From contig NZ_NESP01000001.1 in assembly GCF_003063475.1 (NCBI RefSeq), positions 1,302,001 through 1,366,000 on the forward strand: 64,000 nucleotides of DNA, written 5' to 3'. The notes under the pieces are model-generated. The model was not told the DNA's origin. It did no database searches and saw only the letters and a list, made by a program, of their open reading frames with translations. Position 1 is the first letter of the stretch; every line of letters starts with the position of its first letter. The position numbers were made by a program, and so were the translations under genes. Shown here piece after piece: positions 35,164-43,700 of this stretch. This stretch comes from Limnohabitans curvus (GTDB taxonomy: Bacteria; Pseudomonadota; Gammaproteobacteria; Burkholderiales; Burkholderiaceae_C).

Positions 35164-35634
35164 TTAATGCTGATGCCCATGCGCGCCATGCACATGGCGA
35201 TGGGCAATTTCTTCAGCCGTGGCGGCGCGCACATCCGTCACGGTGCAGCTGAAACGCAGCGCTTGGCCCGCCAACTCATGGTTGCCGTCTAGATGCACTT
35301 CGGGCCCTTTGATCTTCACCACGTTGAATACACGTGGCTGCCCGTCGTCGCCTGCGCCTTGCAGCTGGCCGCCCACTTTCACGCCCGGTGGAAATTCGGC
35401 TTTAGGAATGACGCGCACCAACGATTCGTCGCGTTCGCCAAAGGCGTCTTCCGCGCTCAAATCCAGCTTGACTGCAAAGCCAACGGCTTGACCATTAAGG
35501 GCTCCTTCGACCTTGGGAAAAATGTTTTCGTAGCCGCCGTGCAGATACGACAAGTGCCCCGAGTCCAAAGGCTTGCCTGCGGGTGAGGTGACTTGGTATT
35601 TGATAGTGACGGCCGTGTCTTGGATGATCTGCAT
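35164..35634 (-). CDS. slyD: FKBP-type peptidyl-prolyl isomerase, SlyD type
   Basis: A 156-residue SlyD-like peptidyl-prolyl cis-trans isomerase and metallochaperone. The FKBP domain is interrupted by the insert-in-flap chaperone domain in the usual place. The family sequence YLHGGYENIFPKVEGAL lies near residues 28-44, and AEDAFGERDE follows. The C-terminus ends with HRHVHGAHGHQH, a short His-rich metal-binding tail. The start at 35634 (MQIIQDTAVTIKYQV) is the family start; an in-frame start at 35703 is not. It converges on uvrA with only one base between the stops. It probably helps protein folding and nickel handling in the cytoplasm. Confidence 0.93.
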   Translation of the reverse strand: MQIIQDTAVTIKYQVTSPAGKPLDSGHLSYLHGGYENIFPKVEGALNGQAVGFAVKLDLSAEDAFGERDESLVRVIPKAEFPPGVKVGGQLQGAGDDGQPRVFNVVKIKGPEVHLDGNHELAGQALRFSCTVTDVRAATAEEIAHRHVHGAHGHQH

Positions 35635-35711
35635 GGCTAGGCTTTGAATGAAAAACGCCATTGTCCACGACCACACGGCTGATCCCGTCTCAAGCCTTAC
35701 CATTCACCCCC

Positions 35712-36110
35712 ATGAAACCTGTCATCCGTGCCTTCTTCAAAACCCTGCGCCTCGTGCTGGGCCCCGTCATGCTGCTCAAAGAGCGCCTCACCCAGCCTAA
35801 GGGCGTGCAGCGCGACGCTGCGGCACAAGCTGCGGTTGAGCTGGAATGCCAAAGCTTGGCGCTGTACCAGTTCAACACCTGCCCGTTTTGCATCAAGGTG
35901 CGCCAAGAAATGCGCCGCTTGTCGCTGCCGATTGAAAAGCGTGATGCGCAACACAATGCATCCAATCGTGACGCACTGCTGCAAGGCAGCAGTGCTACCA
36001 AAGTGCCATGCCTGAAGATCACCGAAGTAAACGGTCAAACACGTTGGCTGCAAGACTCGAACACTATCGTGGCTTATCTGCGTGAACGCTTCGGTACGCC
36101 AGCGGCTTGA
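35712..36110 (+). CDS. Glutaredoxin-family protein
   Basis: A 132-residue protein. A basic, hydrophobic N-terminus (MKPVIRAFFKTLRLVLGPVM) may associate with the membrane or be a non-cleaved anchor. The glutaredoxin domain covers about residues 48-130. The redox motif CPFC is at residues 57-60, with the cis-Pro in TKVPCL near residue 99 and the terminal DSNTIVAYLRERF helix. Such proteins reduce disulfides or glutathione adducts. The start at 35712 was chosen over 35661 because the latter overlaps the divergent slyD promoter region. It is followed 46 bases later by a DMT transporter gene on the same strand. Confidence 0.87.
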   Translation: MKPVIRAFFKTLRLVLGPVMLLKERLTQPKGVQRDAAAQAAVELECQSLALYQFNTCPFCIKVRQEMRRLSLPIEKRDAQHNASNRDALLQGSSATKVPCLKITEVNGQTRWLQDSNTIVAYLRERFGTPAA

Positions 36111-36156
36111 ACCTGCAAGACCTATACGTCTTGTTCGCGCACCCAGAAGCTTTACC

Positions 36157-37071
36157 ATGCACACCATGTCAGCCCTACACAGTCTTACCCGCAAACAGTT
36201 ACTGACCCTCGTCATCCTGACTTTGGTTTGGGGCATGAACTGGCCCATCTTGAAAATTGGCGTGACGGGCTATCCCGCCATTACCTTTCGCAGCATTTCC
36301 ATGTGGATCGGCTGGCCCTTGTTGGGCCTCGTGTTGCTGCGTATGAAAGTGCCATTCAAAGTGCCGCGTCACGAGTGGCGGGAATTGGTGCTTTTGGCCG
36401 TCAGCAATATGTTTGTTTGGCATGTGTTGATCATTTTGGCGGTACAAGATTTGTCGAGTGGACGCGCGGCAATCTTGGGCTACACCATGCCAATTTTTTC
36501 AGCGGTGATGGGTGTTTTGTTTTTTAAATCACCGCTGCGCCCTCGTGCTTGGTTGGGCGTGGCATTGGCCGCCTTGGCCGCCATGCTCTTGTTGTGGCAC
36601 GAGTTGGCACATCTATCCGGAAAGCCCTTGGGCGTTTTGATCGCTTTGTTAGCGGCAGCGTCTTGGGCCTTGGGCACACAACAGATTCGTCACACCAAGA
36701 TGACGGTGCCCACCCTCACGATTGTGTTTTGGATGACCGGCATGACAGCTGTGGTGATGAGTGCGCTGGCCGTTGTGTTTGAAATGGACCGTTGGGCTAT
36801 GCCTCCTGCCCACACTTGGGGCTCCATCATTTACAACGCCATTGGCGTCTTTGTATTTGCACAAGCCGCGTGGCTAAGTTTGGCGCGCAGCTTGCCACCG
36901 TTGGCATCGAGTTTGAGCGTGATGTTCATCCCTGTCCTTGGCGTATTCGCAGGCGCGTGGTGGCTGGGCGAGGTGTTGCACTGGCAAGACTGGCTGGCGG
37001 TGTTGCTGGTGGTCGCGGCCATCGCCTCTGTGCTGTGGCCAGCGCGCGCATCACAAGCTGAACACATTTAG
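36157..37071 (+). CDS. EamA/DMT-family transporter
   Basis: A 304-residue inner-membrane protein with ten expected helices made of two EamA repeats. The first repeat begins LLTLVILTLVWGMNWPILKI near residue 15, with the WG(M)N motif of the family. The second repeat has LIALLAAASWALGTQQIR near residue 165. Family members export amino acids, sugars or other metabolites. The start at 36157 (MHTMSAL) or 36166 is chosen; an in-frame start at 36082 overlaps the glutaredoxin gene. The stop overlaps the stop of the convergent MmgE/PrpD gene by a few bases. No substrate can be named. Confidence 0.87.
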   Translation: MHTMSALHSLTRKQLLTLVILTLVWGMNWPILKIGVTGYPAITFRSISMWIGWPLLGLVLLRMKVPFKVPRHEWRELVLLAVSNMFVWHVLIILAVQDLSSGRAAILGYTMPIFSAVMGVLFFKSPLRPRAWLGVALAALAAMLLLWHELAHLSGKPLGVLIALLAAASWALGTQQIRHTKMTVPTLTIVFWMTGMTAVVMSALAVVFEMDRWAMPPAHTWGSIIYNAIGVFVFAQAAWLSLARSLPPLASSLSVMFIPVLGVFAGAWWLGEVLHWQDWLAVLLVVAAIASVLWPARASQAEHI

Positions 37072-38459
37072 GCGGTGTTGAGGTGGCGCAAGGCACGCCA
37101 TAAATCATCCGTCGACGCCGCTTGCGGCAACGCCGCGCAAGCGGCAAGCACCCTGGCCACGGCCTGCGGCGAGTAACCTGCGGCCTGCATCAGACGTTGC
37201 GCTTTCGTTACCACCATCGCATCAGACATCGGACTTTCTGGGTCGCCGGGTGCATCTGACACCTGGGTGTGCAACACCGCACCGTTGCGTAACCAGACAC
37301 GAACTTGAGCGCCGTAGTGCGCTGGGTAGGCTCGACTCCAGCGCGACACTGCACTGACATGGGTGCAGGCGCGCAAACGTGCCAAGGTGGGTTGCGCCAG
37401 GCATTTAGGTTGCGTGTCGTCCAAACCAAAATCGCCCCTCAGCAAGCCCACCGCCACGCCGTGTTGCAAACTGAAGCGCGCTTGTTGGCGCGTATTCGGG
37501 TGTGGTTGATTGGCAAACGCCACCGCGGTTTGGTAGGTCTGGATTTCGATGCGGTTGATCTGGCTCACATCTGGCACTTGCGCGTGCAACCGCACAGCAC
37601 ACGCAATGGCCGGGTGAACATGGCGGCAAGCAGGCCAAGGTTTGAAGCTGACTTCGTGTATCAGCCACGGCGCATTTGGCTTTGGCGTGAGCACAGCCTT
37701 TGCGCGCCGTACATTCGGGCGACTGCCGGTCGCAGCAAACCAGCCATGTTCGCCCTCCAAGATATGACGAGGTCCGACCAAACCAGCCGCAGCCAAGTCA
37801 GCCGCCATGACGCCCGATTGCGCACTGCGCCCCACAGCCAACTGTTTAGAAAAACCGGGTTCTAAGCGACATTGCCACACCCCACTGGCTTGCATACCAG
37901 CCTGCGCCAAAGCATGCATGGCTTGTGTGGCATCAAGCTGCAACAAACTTGCACTGGCCGTGGCTGCGCCAAACACCCCACATGTGGCTGTGCTGTACCA
38001 ATGCTGGTAATGCGCAGTCCCCGCTAACAAGCCAACACGGATGGCCACCTCATAGCCACGCACCACCGCATCAAGCAGCGCATGCGGCGTGGCTTGTTCA
38101 CGCTGTGCAACAGCTAACGCTGCCGCGATGATGGTGTCAGCCGGATGCACCACAGCAGCACGGTGCAAGTCGTCCAACTCATCGATGTTGCCTAACCCAC
38201 CGTTGACCAATGCAGCAGCTTCGCTGTGCAACTGCAAACCACTCGCGGTCCAACACGGTCCCGCCGCGGTCTGTGCGGCCCAGCGGTTCAAAGCGGCACC
38301 AGCCGGAGAAGCGTGACCGAGCAACACACACCCAAACCAGTCCAGCAGATGCAATGCCGCGCGGCTGCGGTCGGTGTCGCTGATGGGGCGGCCTTGCAAG
38401 GCCAACAACTGCTCGGTCCAAGAAGGCCCTTTGATGGCTTCTAGCCCAAGCCTTTGCAT
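37068..38459 (-). CDS. MmgE/PrpD-family protein (2-methylcitrate dehydratase fold)
   Basis: A 463-residue member of the MmgE/PrpD family, which includes 2-methylcitrate dehydratase, cis-aconitate decarboxylase and iminodisuccinate epimerase. The family features DWFGCVLLGH near residue 40, GYEVAIRVG near 135 and HEVSFKPWPACRHVHPA near 270 are present. Outside the propionate pathway these proteins often act in catabolic operons as dehydratases or isomerases. It is the last gene of the eleven-gene minus-strand unit, starting three bases after the enoyl-CoA hydratase stop. It converges with the DMT transporter gene, overlapping by four bases. The methylcitrate genes prpB and prpC are not nearby, so a propionate role is unlikely. 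Confidence 0.86.
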   Translation of the reverse strand: MQRLGLEAIKGPSWTEQLLALQGRPISDTDRSRAALHLLDWFGCVLLGHASPAGAALNRWAAQTAAGPCWTASGLQLHSEAAALVNGGLGNIDELDDLHRAAVVHPADTIIAAALAVAQREQATPHALLDAVVRGYEVAIRVGLLAGTAHYQHWYSTATCGVFGAATASASLLQLDATQAMHALAQAGMQASGVWQCRLEPGFSKQLAVGRSAQSGVMAADLAAAGLVGPRHILEGEHGWFAATGSRPNVRRAKAVLTPKPNAPWLIHEVSFKPWPACRHVHPAIACAVRLHAQVPDVSQINRIEIQTYQTAVAFANQPHPNTRQQARFSLQHGVAVGLLRGDFGLDDTQPKCLAQPTLARLRACTHVSAVSRWSRAYPAHYGAQVRVWLRNGAVLHTQVSDAPGDPESPMSDAMVVTKAQRLMQAAGYSPQAVARVLAACAALPQAASTDDLWRALRHLNTA

Positions 38460-38462
38460 GAC

Positions 38463-39269
38463 TCAGCGGCCTTTGAAAACCGGTGGGCGCTTGTCGTTAA
38501 AGGCTGCCACACCTTCGCGGCGGTCGTCGGTGTCCACGAGGCGGTTGTAGGCCTCCACCTCAAACCGATATGCGGTGCGCAGCTCCATTTGTCCGCCGTA
38601 ACGGATTGACTTCTTGATCTGTCGCACGGACAAAGGCGCATTGGCGGCAATGCGTTGCGCCGTCTCTAGCGCCAATGCCAAGACAGCATCAGGTGCAGCC
38701 ACTTGGTTGACCAAGCCCCATGCCAAGGCCTGTTCAGCGCTGAAAGGACGGCCTGTCAGCGCCAATTCTTTGGCGCGTCGCTCGCCCAAAGCGCGCGGTA
38801 AATTTTGCGTACCGCCCATGCCAGGCATGATGCCCAAGGTGACCTCGGGCAGCGCAAAACGTGCGTCTTGGCTCGCGTACAAAAAGTCACAGCACAACGC
38901 CATCTCCAAACCACCGCCATAGGCATGGCCATTGATGGCGCCAATGACAGGCAATGGCAAATCAATCAATGCCCAATACAAGCGCTCAAAAATCTCATGC
39001 TGGTATTGCCACGCTTGCGGCGTCATGCCGTTGCGCTCTTTCAAGTCACCGCCGCCACAAAATATTTTGGCGCCTGCACCCGTCAACACCACGCAACGCA
39101 GATCACCAGGCACATCGGTCAGGCGCACCCACAGATCCAGCAAATCGACACCCATCTGCGTGTTCAGTGCATTGCCTACCTCTGGACGGTTGAGACACAC
39201 CTGCAACACGTGGTCTGACACCTGTGTGCATTCAAGCGTTGTGTAAGTCGGCAATTGGAGGTAGGCCAT
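38463..39269 (-). CDS. Enoyl-CoA hydratase/isomerase (crotonase) family, catalytic Glu pair present
   Basis: A 268-residue crotonase-fold protein. The oxyanion-hole regions are GAGAKIFCGGGDL near residue 64 and INGHAYGGGLEMAL near 110. Both acidic residues used by true hydratases are there: the Glu in GGGLEMAL and the Glu in ALPEVTLGIMPGMGGTQ. It therefore probably hydrates an enoyl-CoA made by the acyl-CoA dehydrogenase encoded just upstream, whose stop is 11 bases away. The ATG at 39269 is used; a TTG at 39284 would overlap that stop by four bases and is possible. It precedes the MmgE/PrpD gene by three bases. Confidence 0.9.
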   Translation of the reverse strand: MAYLQLPTYTTLECTQVSDHVLQVCLNRPEVGNALNTQMGVDLLDLWVRLTDVPGDLRCVVLTGAGAKIFCGGGDLKERNGMTPQAWQYQHEIFERLYWALIDLPLPVIGAINGHAYGGGLEMALCCDFLYASQDARFALPEVTLGIMPGMGGTQNLPRALGERRAKELALTGRPFSAEQALAWGLVNQVAAPDAVLALALETAQRIAANAPLSVRQIKKSIRYGGQMELRTAYRFEVEAYNRLVDTDDRREGVAAFNDKRPPVFKGR

Positions 39270-39280
39270 GGTGTGTGCGC

Positions 39281-40435
39281 TCAATAAGATTTAGGCATGC
39301 CCAACACGTGCTCGCCCACATAAGACAAGATCAAATTGGTCGAGATCGGTGCCACTTGGTAGAGACGTGTCTCGCGGAATTTGCGCTCAATGTCGTACTC
39401 GGCGGCAAAGCCAAATCCACCGTGCGTTTGCAAACACACATTGGCGGCTTCCCACGACGCATCGGCTGCAAGCAATTTAGACATATTGGCCTCGGCCCCG
39501 CACGGCAGACCGGCATCGAACAAACGCGCGGCTTCATAGCGCATCAAGCTGGCCGCTTCGACGTTGATGTGCGCTTTGGCAATCGGAAATTGAATGCCCT
39601 GGTTGTGCGCAATCGCGCGGCCAAACACCACGCGTTCCTTTGCATACTGGGTGGCTCGGTCAACAAACCAATAGCCGTCACCGATACATTCAGCCGCGAT
39701 CAAAATGCGCTCGGCATTCAACCCATCCAGAATGTATTTCAAGCCCAGGCCTTCTTCGCCAATGCGGTTCTCGACAGGGATACGCAAGTTGTCGATGAAG
39801 ATTTCATTCGTCTCATGGTTGACCATGTTGCGAATGGGTTTGACCGTGATGGTCTTGCCGACCTCTTCACGCAAGTCCACCAAGAACACCGATAAACCTT
39901 CTGACTTTTTCTTCACTTCAGACAGCGGTGTGGTGCGGGCCAACAGCAACATGTAGTCGGAGTGCTGCAACCGTGAGGTCCACACCTTTTGGCCATTGAC
40001 CACATAGTGGTCACCTTGGCGCACCGCGACTGTTTTGAGCTGGGTGGTGTCCGAGCCCGTGGTTGGCTCCGTCACCGCCATCGACTGCATGCGCAACTCA
40101 CCTGAAGCAATCTTGGGCAACAGGGCTTCTTTTTGCGCTTTTGAACCATGACGCACGACACAACCCATCACGTACATCTGGCCATGGCAGGCGCCTGAAT
40201 TGCCGCCAGCACGGTTGATCTCTTCCATGATCACGCTGGCCTCGGTCAGGCTCAAGTTGGACCCGCCGTATTCCTCAGGAATCAGGGCCGACAACCAACC
40301 TGCATCGGTCAAGGCGGTGACAAACTTTTCAGGAAACGCCCTAGCCTCGTCTATCTCTTGCCAGTAGCGTGAGTCAAACGCTGACACAACTTGACGCACG
40401 CCTTCGCGCAATTCGGGGAAATCATTTCGGCTCAT
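39281..40435 (-). CDS. Acyl-CoA dehydrogenase family protein
   Basis: A 384-residue FAD-dependent acyl-CoA dehydrogenase. Family landmarks include YGGSNLSLTEASVIMEEI near residue 60, MAVTEPTTGSDTTQLKT near 120, and QTHGGFGFAAEYDIERKFRE near 340. The usual catalytic base position near residue 362 falls in the segment DIERKFRETRLYQVAP; I cannot place the Glu with certainty. It oxidises an acyl-CoA to an enoyl-CoA and passes electrons to ETF. The start at 40435 is three bases after the SDR stop, and the hydratase gene follows. It is the central oxidation step inferred for this operon's pathway. Confidence 0.92.
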   Translation of the reverse strand: MSRNDFPELREGVRQVVSAFDSRYWQEIDEARAFPEKFVTALTDAGWLSALIPEEYGGSNLSLTEASVIMEEINRAGGNSGACHGQMYVMGCVVRHGSKAQKEALLPKIASGELRMQSMAVTEPTTGSDTTQLKTVAVRQGDHYVVNGQKVWTSRLQHSDYMLLLARTTPLSEVKKKSEGLSVFLVDLREEVGKTITVKPIRNMVNHETNEIFIDNLRIPVENRIGEEGLGLKYILDGLNAERILIAAECIGDGYWFVDRATQYAKERVVFGRAIAHNQGIQFPIAKAHINVEAASLMRYEAARLFDAGLPCGAEANMSKLLAADASWEAANVCLQTHGGFGFAAEYDIERKFRETRLYQVAPISTNLILSYVGEHVLGMPKSY

Positions 40436-40438
40436 GGT

Positions 40439-41221
40439 TTATTTGCTCGGTGTGGTGAACATTTGGCCACCGTCTACGTTGATGACACTGCCGCTCAGAT
40501 AGCCGCACAACGGTGAAGCACAAAAGGCTGTCAACTTGGCAATCTCATCGGGTTCGGCCAGACGACCAAACGGCAAAGCCAAGGTCAGTTCATGCCAACG
40601 CGAGGCGTCTCCCAACTTGGTGGTGGCTTGCTGCTGCAACATGCCCTGCATGCGGTCACTGCGGGTGGGTGAAGGGTTGATACCGAACACGCGCACACCT
40701 TGACGCACCGTGCCACCGCCCAGACCTTGGGTAAAAGCGATGAGCGCCGCATTGGCCGCTGAGCCGCAGATGTACTCATAACGCGGCGCGGCACCCGCCA
40801 TGCCAATGATGTTGGCAATCACACCCTTGCCGCGTTTTTCCATGCTGGGCAAATATGCGCGCGTCAGGTTGATGTAGCTGTAGAGCTTGAGCTCCCATGC
40901 CTGACGCCAGCGCTCTTCGGTGATGTCGTGGATGTTGCCGCCTGGAATCGCGCCCGCATTGTTCACCAACACATCAATATCACCCACCTGTTGACATAAC
41001 TTTTCCGCGGAACCAGGCAAGCCCAAATCAGCCTCAAACACCTCGGGAGTGATGTGGTGTGCAGCTTCAATGGCTTGCACCGCATGGGCCAAGTTGGCGC
41101 GATCACGCGACACCAAAACAGGCTTGGCGCCTTCGGCAGCGAACGCTTGCGCAATCGCCAAGCCAATGCCTTTGGATCCACCCGTGATAAGGACGCGCTG
41201 TCCTGTCAGTTCTAAATTCAT
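40439..41221 (-). CDS. SDR-family protein with an atypical active site
   Basis: A 260-residue SDR-fold protein. The cofactor loop TGGSKGIG is at residues 13-20 and NNAG at 87-90, so NAD(P) binding is expected. The catalytic part is unusual. Where classical SDRs have Ser and YxxxK, this protein has IIGMAGAAPRYEYICGSAAN, with Tyr150 but Ser154 in place of the Lys and no Ser at the usual position. The same motif style (YI-G-S--NAAL) occurs in a subgroup of SDRs in Burkholderiales catabolic operons. It may work by a different mechanism, or bind cofactor without classical catalysis. It follows the PuuE-like gene by 26 bases and precedes the acyl-CoA dehydrogenase gene. The start at 41221 is the family start. 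Confidence 0.85.
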   Translation of the reverse strand: MNLELTGQRVLITGGSKGIGLAIAQAFAAEGAKPVLVSRDRANLAHAVQAIEAAHHITPEVFEADLGLPGSAEKLCQQVGDIDVLVNNAGAIPGGNIHDITEERWRQAWELKLYSYINLTRAYLPSMEKRGKGVIANIIGMAGAAPRYEYICGSAANAALIAFTQGLGGGTVRQGVRVFGINPSPTRSDRMQGMLQQQATTKLGDASRWHELTLALPFGRLAEPDEIAKLTAFCASPLCGYLSGSVINVDGGQMFTTPSK

Positions 41222-41247
41222 TGTCGGCTCTCTTTGTGAAGTTGGGG

Positions 41248-42126
41248 TCAGTGAGTTGGGGCTGGCACTTGGGCCGAATACCACTGGGCCATTTTTTCGC
41301 CGGTGACAAAACACACCTCAGGCGTTGCCATCAAAAGGTCGAGCATTCTTTCGAAGCTCTCGAAACGGTGCGGCACACCGATCAAATGCGGATGCAAGCC
41401 AAGCGACAGCACCCGTGGTTGGATCGCACATTCACGCTTGAACAAGCGCAAGGTGTTGGACAAGCGTTGGAACATTTCGTCTGACGCATGTTTCTCAATC
41501 GCGTAGATGATGGAGTCGTTGACTTCGAGGTTGTAAGGCAAGGACATGAGTGGGCCGTTCTTGGTGTGCATCCAATGCGGCACATCGTCCACCACCCAAT
41601 CGAACACGTACTCAACGCCCAACTTCTTCAAAATGTCGGGGGTGTCTAGCGACTCCCTCAAGCCCGGGCTTAGCCAACCTTTGGGGCGTTTGCCCGTGAA
41701 CGACTCGATCATGTCCAAGCTGGTCGCGATCAATGCCTCTTCGCCCTCCGCATGGTTGAGCGCCTTTTGATGCACGCCATGACCGATGAATTCCCAGCCG
41801 GCTTGGTGCATGGCTTCTGCCGCACGTGGATAGGCTTGAATCACACCCGCGTTAAAGCTGGTGGAGGCAGGCAAGCCACGGCTGTGTATGGCATTGATGA
41901 TGCGCGGCAAGCCTGCGCGCATACCGTAGTCGACCCAACTGAAGTTGGGCACGTCAGGCACGGTTTCTTTGCCATGTGGCGGCGTGATGATGGTGCGCGG
42001 CATGCTGGCATCAAACTGCCAGTGCTCCACGTTGACCACCAAATGAACCAAGATGGCACCTTCTTTGGGCGCCGCCAGCTGTGGGCCTTCGTTAGAAAAC
42101 CGATAAGGGATGCGAGGATTAGCCAT
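41248..42126 (-). CDS. Polysaccharide deacetylase-family hydrolase (PuuE/allantoinase-like)
   Basis: A 292-residue protein of the NodB/polysaccharide deacetylase superfamily, closest in style to PuuE-type allantoinases. It has FSWVDYGMRAGLPRI near residues 62-76, a family landmark, and EFIGHGVHQKALNH near 130 with metal-ligand histidines. LSLGLHPHLIGVPHR near 245 supplies the late His. PuuE-type enzymes open cyclic amides, while other relatives remove N-acetyl groups, so an amide-bond hydrolysis is expected. There is no signal peptide, hence cytoplasmic. Its start overlaps the ABC ATPase stop by eight bases, indicating coupling. With the operon's amidase it suggests a nitrogen-containing substrate, possibly cyclic. 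Confidence 0.85.
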   Translation of the reverse strand: MANPRIPYRFSNEGPQLAAPKEGAILVHLVVNVEHWQFDASMPRTIITPPHGKETVPDVPNFSWVDYGMRAGLPRIINAIHSRGLPASTSFNAGVIQAYPRAAEAMHQAGWEFIGHGVHQKALNHAEGEEALIATSLDMIESFTGKRPKGWLSPGLRESLDTPDILKKLGVEYVFDWVVDDVPHWMHTKNGPLMSLPYNLEVNDSIIYAIEKHASDEMFQRLSNTLRLFKRECAIQPRVLSLGLHPHLIGVPHRFESFERMLDLLMATPEVCFVTGEKMAQWYSAQVPAPTH

Positions 42127-42877
42127 GCGTGTGTCGGATGAGGTTGAGAATGTCGAGCTTCATGGCGCTGAAAGCCTCACTCGCCGTGTCAGCCACCGTG
42201 CGGGGACGCGCCAAGGGCACATTGATTTTGGATTGGATGCGACCAGGTCGTGCAGACATGACATAGATGGTGCTGGCCAAGAAAATGGCTTCGTCAATGT
42301 CATGTGTGACAAAGATGATGGTGGGCTTGAGCTTTTGCCACACCGACAACAACAGCTCTTGCATGGTGAGTCGGGTCTGCGCATCCAACGCGCCAAAGGG
42401 TTCGTCCATCAGCAACACACGTGAACCCAAGGTCAAGATACGTGCAATGCCCACGCGTTGACGCATGCCCCCTGACAGCTGCACGGGCAAGTGATTTTTG
42501 AAGTCATGCAAACCGACGATGCTGAGCATTTCGTTGGCACGCTCTTCGTACTCGGCTTTGGGTAGACCTTGCATTTGCGGACCAAAGATGACGTTCTCCC
42601 ATACCGTCAGCCAAGGAAACAAGGCGGCCTCTTGAAACACCACGCCACGCTCAGGCCCTGGCGCATGCACCGCTTGCTGGTTGACCTGCAAGACGCCCGA
42701 GCTGGGCAACTCGAAACCGGCAATCAGGTTGAGCAAGGTAGATTTGCCACAACCCGAAGGGCCGAGCAAAGCCACAAACTCACCCGGAGGCACGTCGAGG
42801 TCAATGTGGTCAAGTGCCTTGACAGGCGGTTGACCAGGATAAGTTTTGCAAAGATCTTGAACAGTGATATTGGACAT
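42119..42877 (-). CDS. ABC transporter ATP-binding protein, nitrate/sulfonate/taurine type
   Basis: A 252-residue ABC ATPase of the SsuB/TauB/NrtD group. Walker A is LLGPSGCGKSTLLNLIAG near residues 39-56, the signature LSGGMRQRVGIARIL, and Walker B VLLMDEPFGALDAQTR. THDIDEAIFLA follows, as expected. It powers the adjacent permease. The start at 42877 (MSNITVQDLCKTYPG) is the family start. It lies seven bases after the permease stop and overlaps the PuuE-like gene by eight bases. The family takes up sulfonates, taurine, nitrate, pyrimidine precursors and aromatic acids, so the substrate is open. Confidence 0.93.
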   Translation of the reverse strand: MSNITVQDLCKTYPGQPPVKALDHIDLDVPPGEFVALLGPSGCGKSTLLNLIAGFELPSSGVLQVNQQAVHAPGPERGVVFQEAALFPWLTVWENVIFGPQMQGLPKAEYEERANEMLSIVGLHDFKNHLPVQLSGGMRQRVGIARILTLGSRVLLMDEPFGALDAQTRLTMQELLLSVWQKLKPTIIFVTHDIDEAIFLASTIYVMSARPGRIQSKINVPLARPRTVADTASEAFSAMKLDILNLIRHTHG

Positions 42878-42884
42878 AAGAATT

Positions 42885-43685
42885 TCAGTGACTTTGCAAA
42901 ATACGCCAGACCAGAACCTTGCGTTCGATGAACACAATGATGCGATCGCTGATATAACCCATGGCACCAATCGACACCATGTCGGCCAACACGATGTCCA
43001 TGCGGCCTACGTAGTAGGCGTCCCACAGCACATAGCCCAAGCCCGATTTGACGGCCACCATTTCTGACACGATCACCGCTGTCCACGAAATGCCAAGGCC
43101 AATGCGTAAACCTGTGAAGATCGACGGCATGGCCGCTGGCAACACGACGCGGTACAACAGTTGCGTGCGGCTCGCGCCCATCATCAACGCCGCGCGCACC
43201 AAATTACGGTCCACGTCGCGTGCGCCTTGTGTGGCGTTGACTACGATGGCATAAAAACCACCTAGGAAAATGAGAAAGATCGAACCCACATCTCGGATAC
43301 CAAACACGGCGATGGAGAAGGGCAACCATGCTGTGATGGGAATAGGGCGCAGACTTTGGATCAAGGGGTCGAGCATTTGCGAAATGAACTTGCTCCAACC
43401 AATCAACAGGCCGAGTGGCACGCCGACCAGTGCAGCCAACACAAAGCCCTGGGCCACTCGCATGGAGGAGTACTCCACGTTGGACAACCACGTGCCGAGG
43501 TAGGGGTTGAGGCCCAGACCGGCTTGTCCGAAGATCCAGCCGTGCCACCCCTCAACCACCTTCAAAGGCGTAGGCAGTATGCCGGCCATGCCGGGCATAT
43601 TGCCCATCACCTGCCACAGCACGACAACGGCGGTGGGCACCACCAGTCCGAGCAGCAGTTGCTTGAAATGTGCCGTTGTCTTCAT
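42885..43685 (-). CDS. ABC transporter permease, nitrate/sulfonate/taurine type
   Basis: A 266-residue permease of the SsuC/TauC group with about six membrane helices. The family landmarks are PIPITAWLPFSIAVFGI near residue 115 and the cytoplasmic EAA loop around AALMMGASRTQLLYRVVLPA near residue 165, which contacts the ATPase. The N-terminal helix is LLLGLVVPTAVVVLWQV. The start at 43685 (MKTTAHFKQ) is preferred over 43700. The gene is seven bases before the ATPase gene and 15 bases after the binding-protein gene. Together the three form a complete importer for the operon's unknown substrate. Confidence 0.92.
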   Translation of the reverse strand: MKTTAHFKQLLLGLVVPTAVVVLWQVMGNMPGMAGILPTPLKVVEGWHGWIFGQAGLGLNPYLGTWLSNVEYSSMRVAQGFVLAALVGVPLGLLIGWSKFISQMLDPLIQSLRPIPITAWLPFSIAVFGIRDVGSIFLIFLGGFYAIVVNATQGARDVDRNLVRAALMMGASRTQLLYRVVLPAAMPSIFTGLRIGLGISWTAVIVSEMVAVKSGLGYVLWDAYYVGRMDIVLADMVSIGAMGYISDRIIVFIERKVLVWRILQSH

Positions 43686-43700
43686 GGTGTGTCCTTGCAC

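Noticed and set aside
37068..38459. Propionate 2-methylcitrate pathway gene prpD
   Set aside because: prpB and prpC are absent and the gene is the last member of an amidase/acyl-CoA operon, so only the MmgE/PrpD family name is used.
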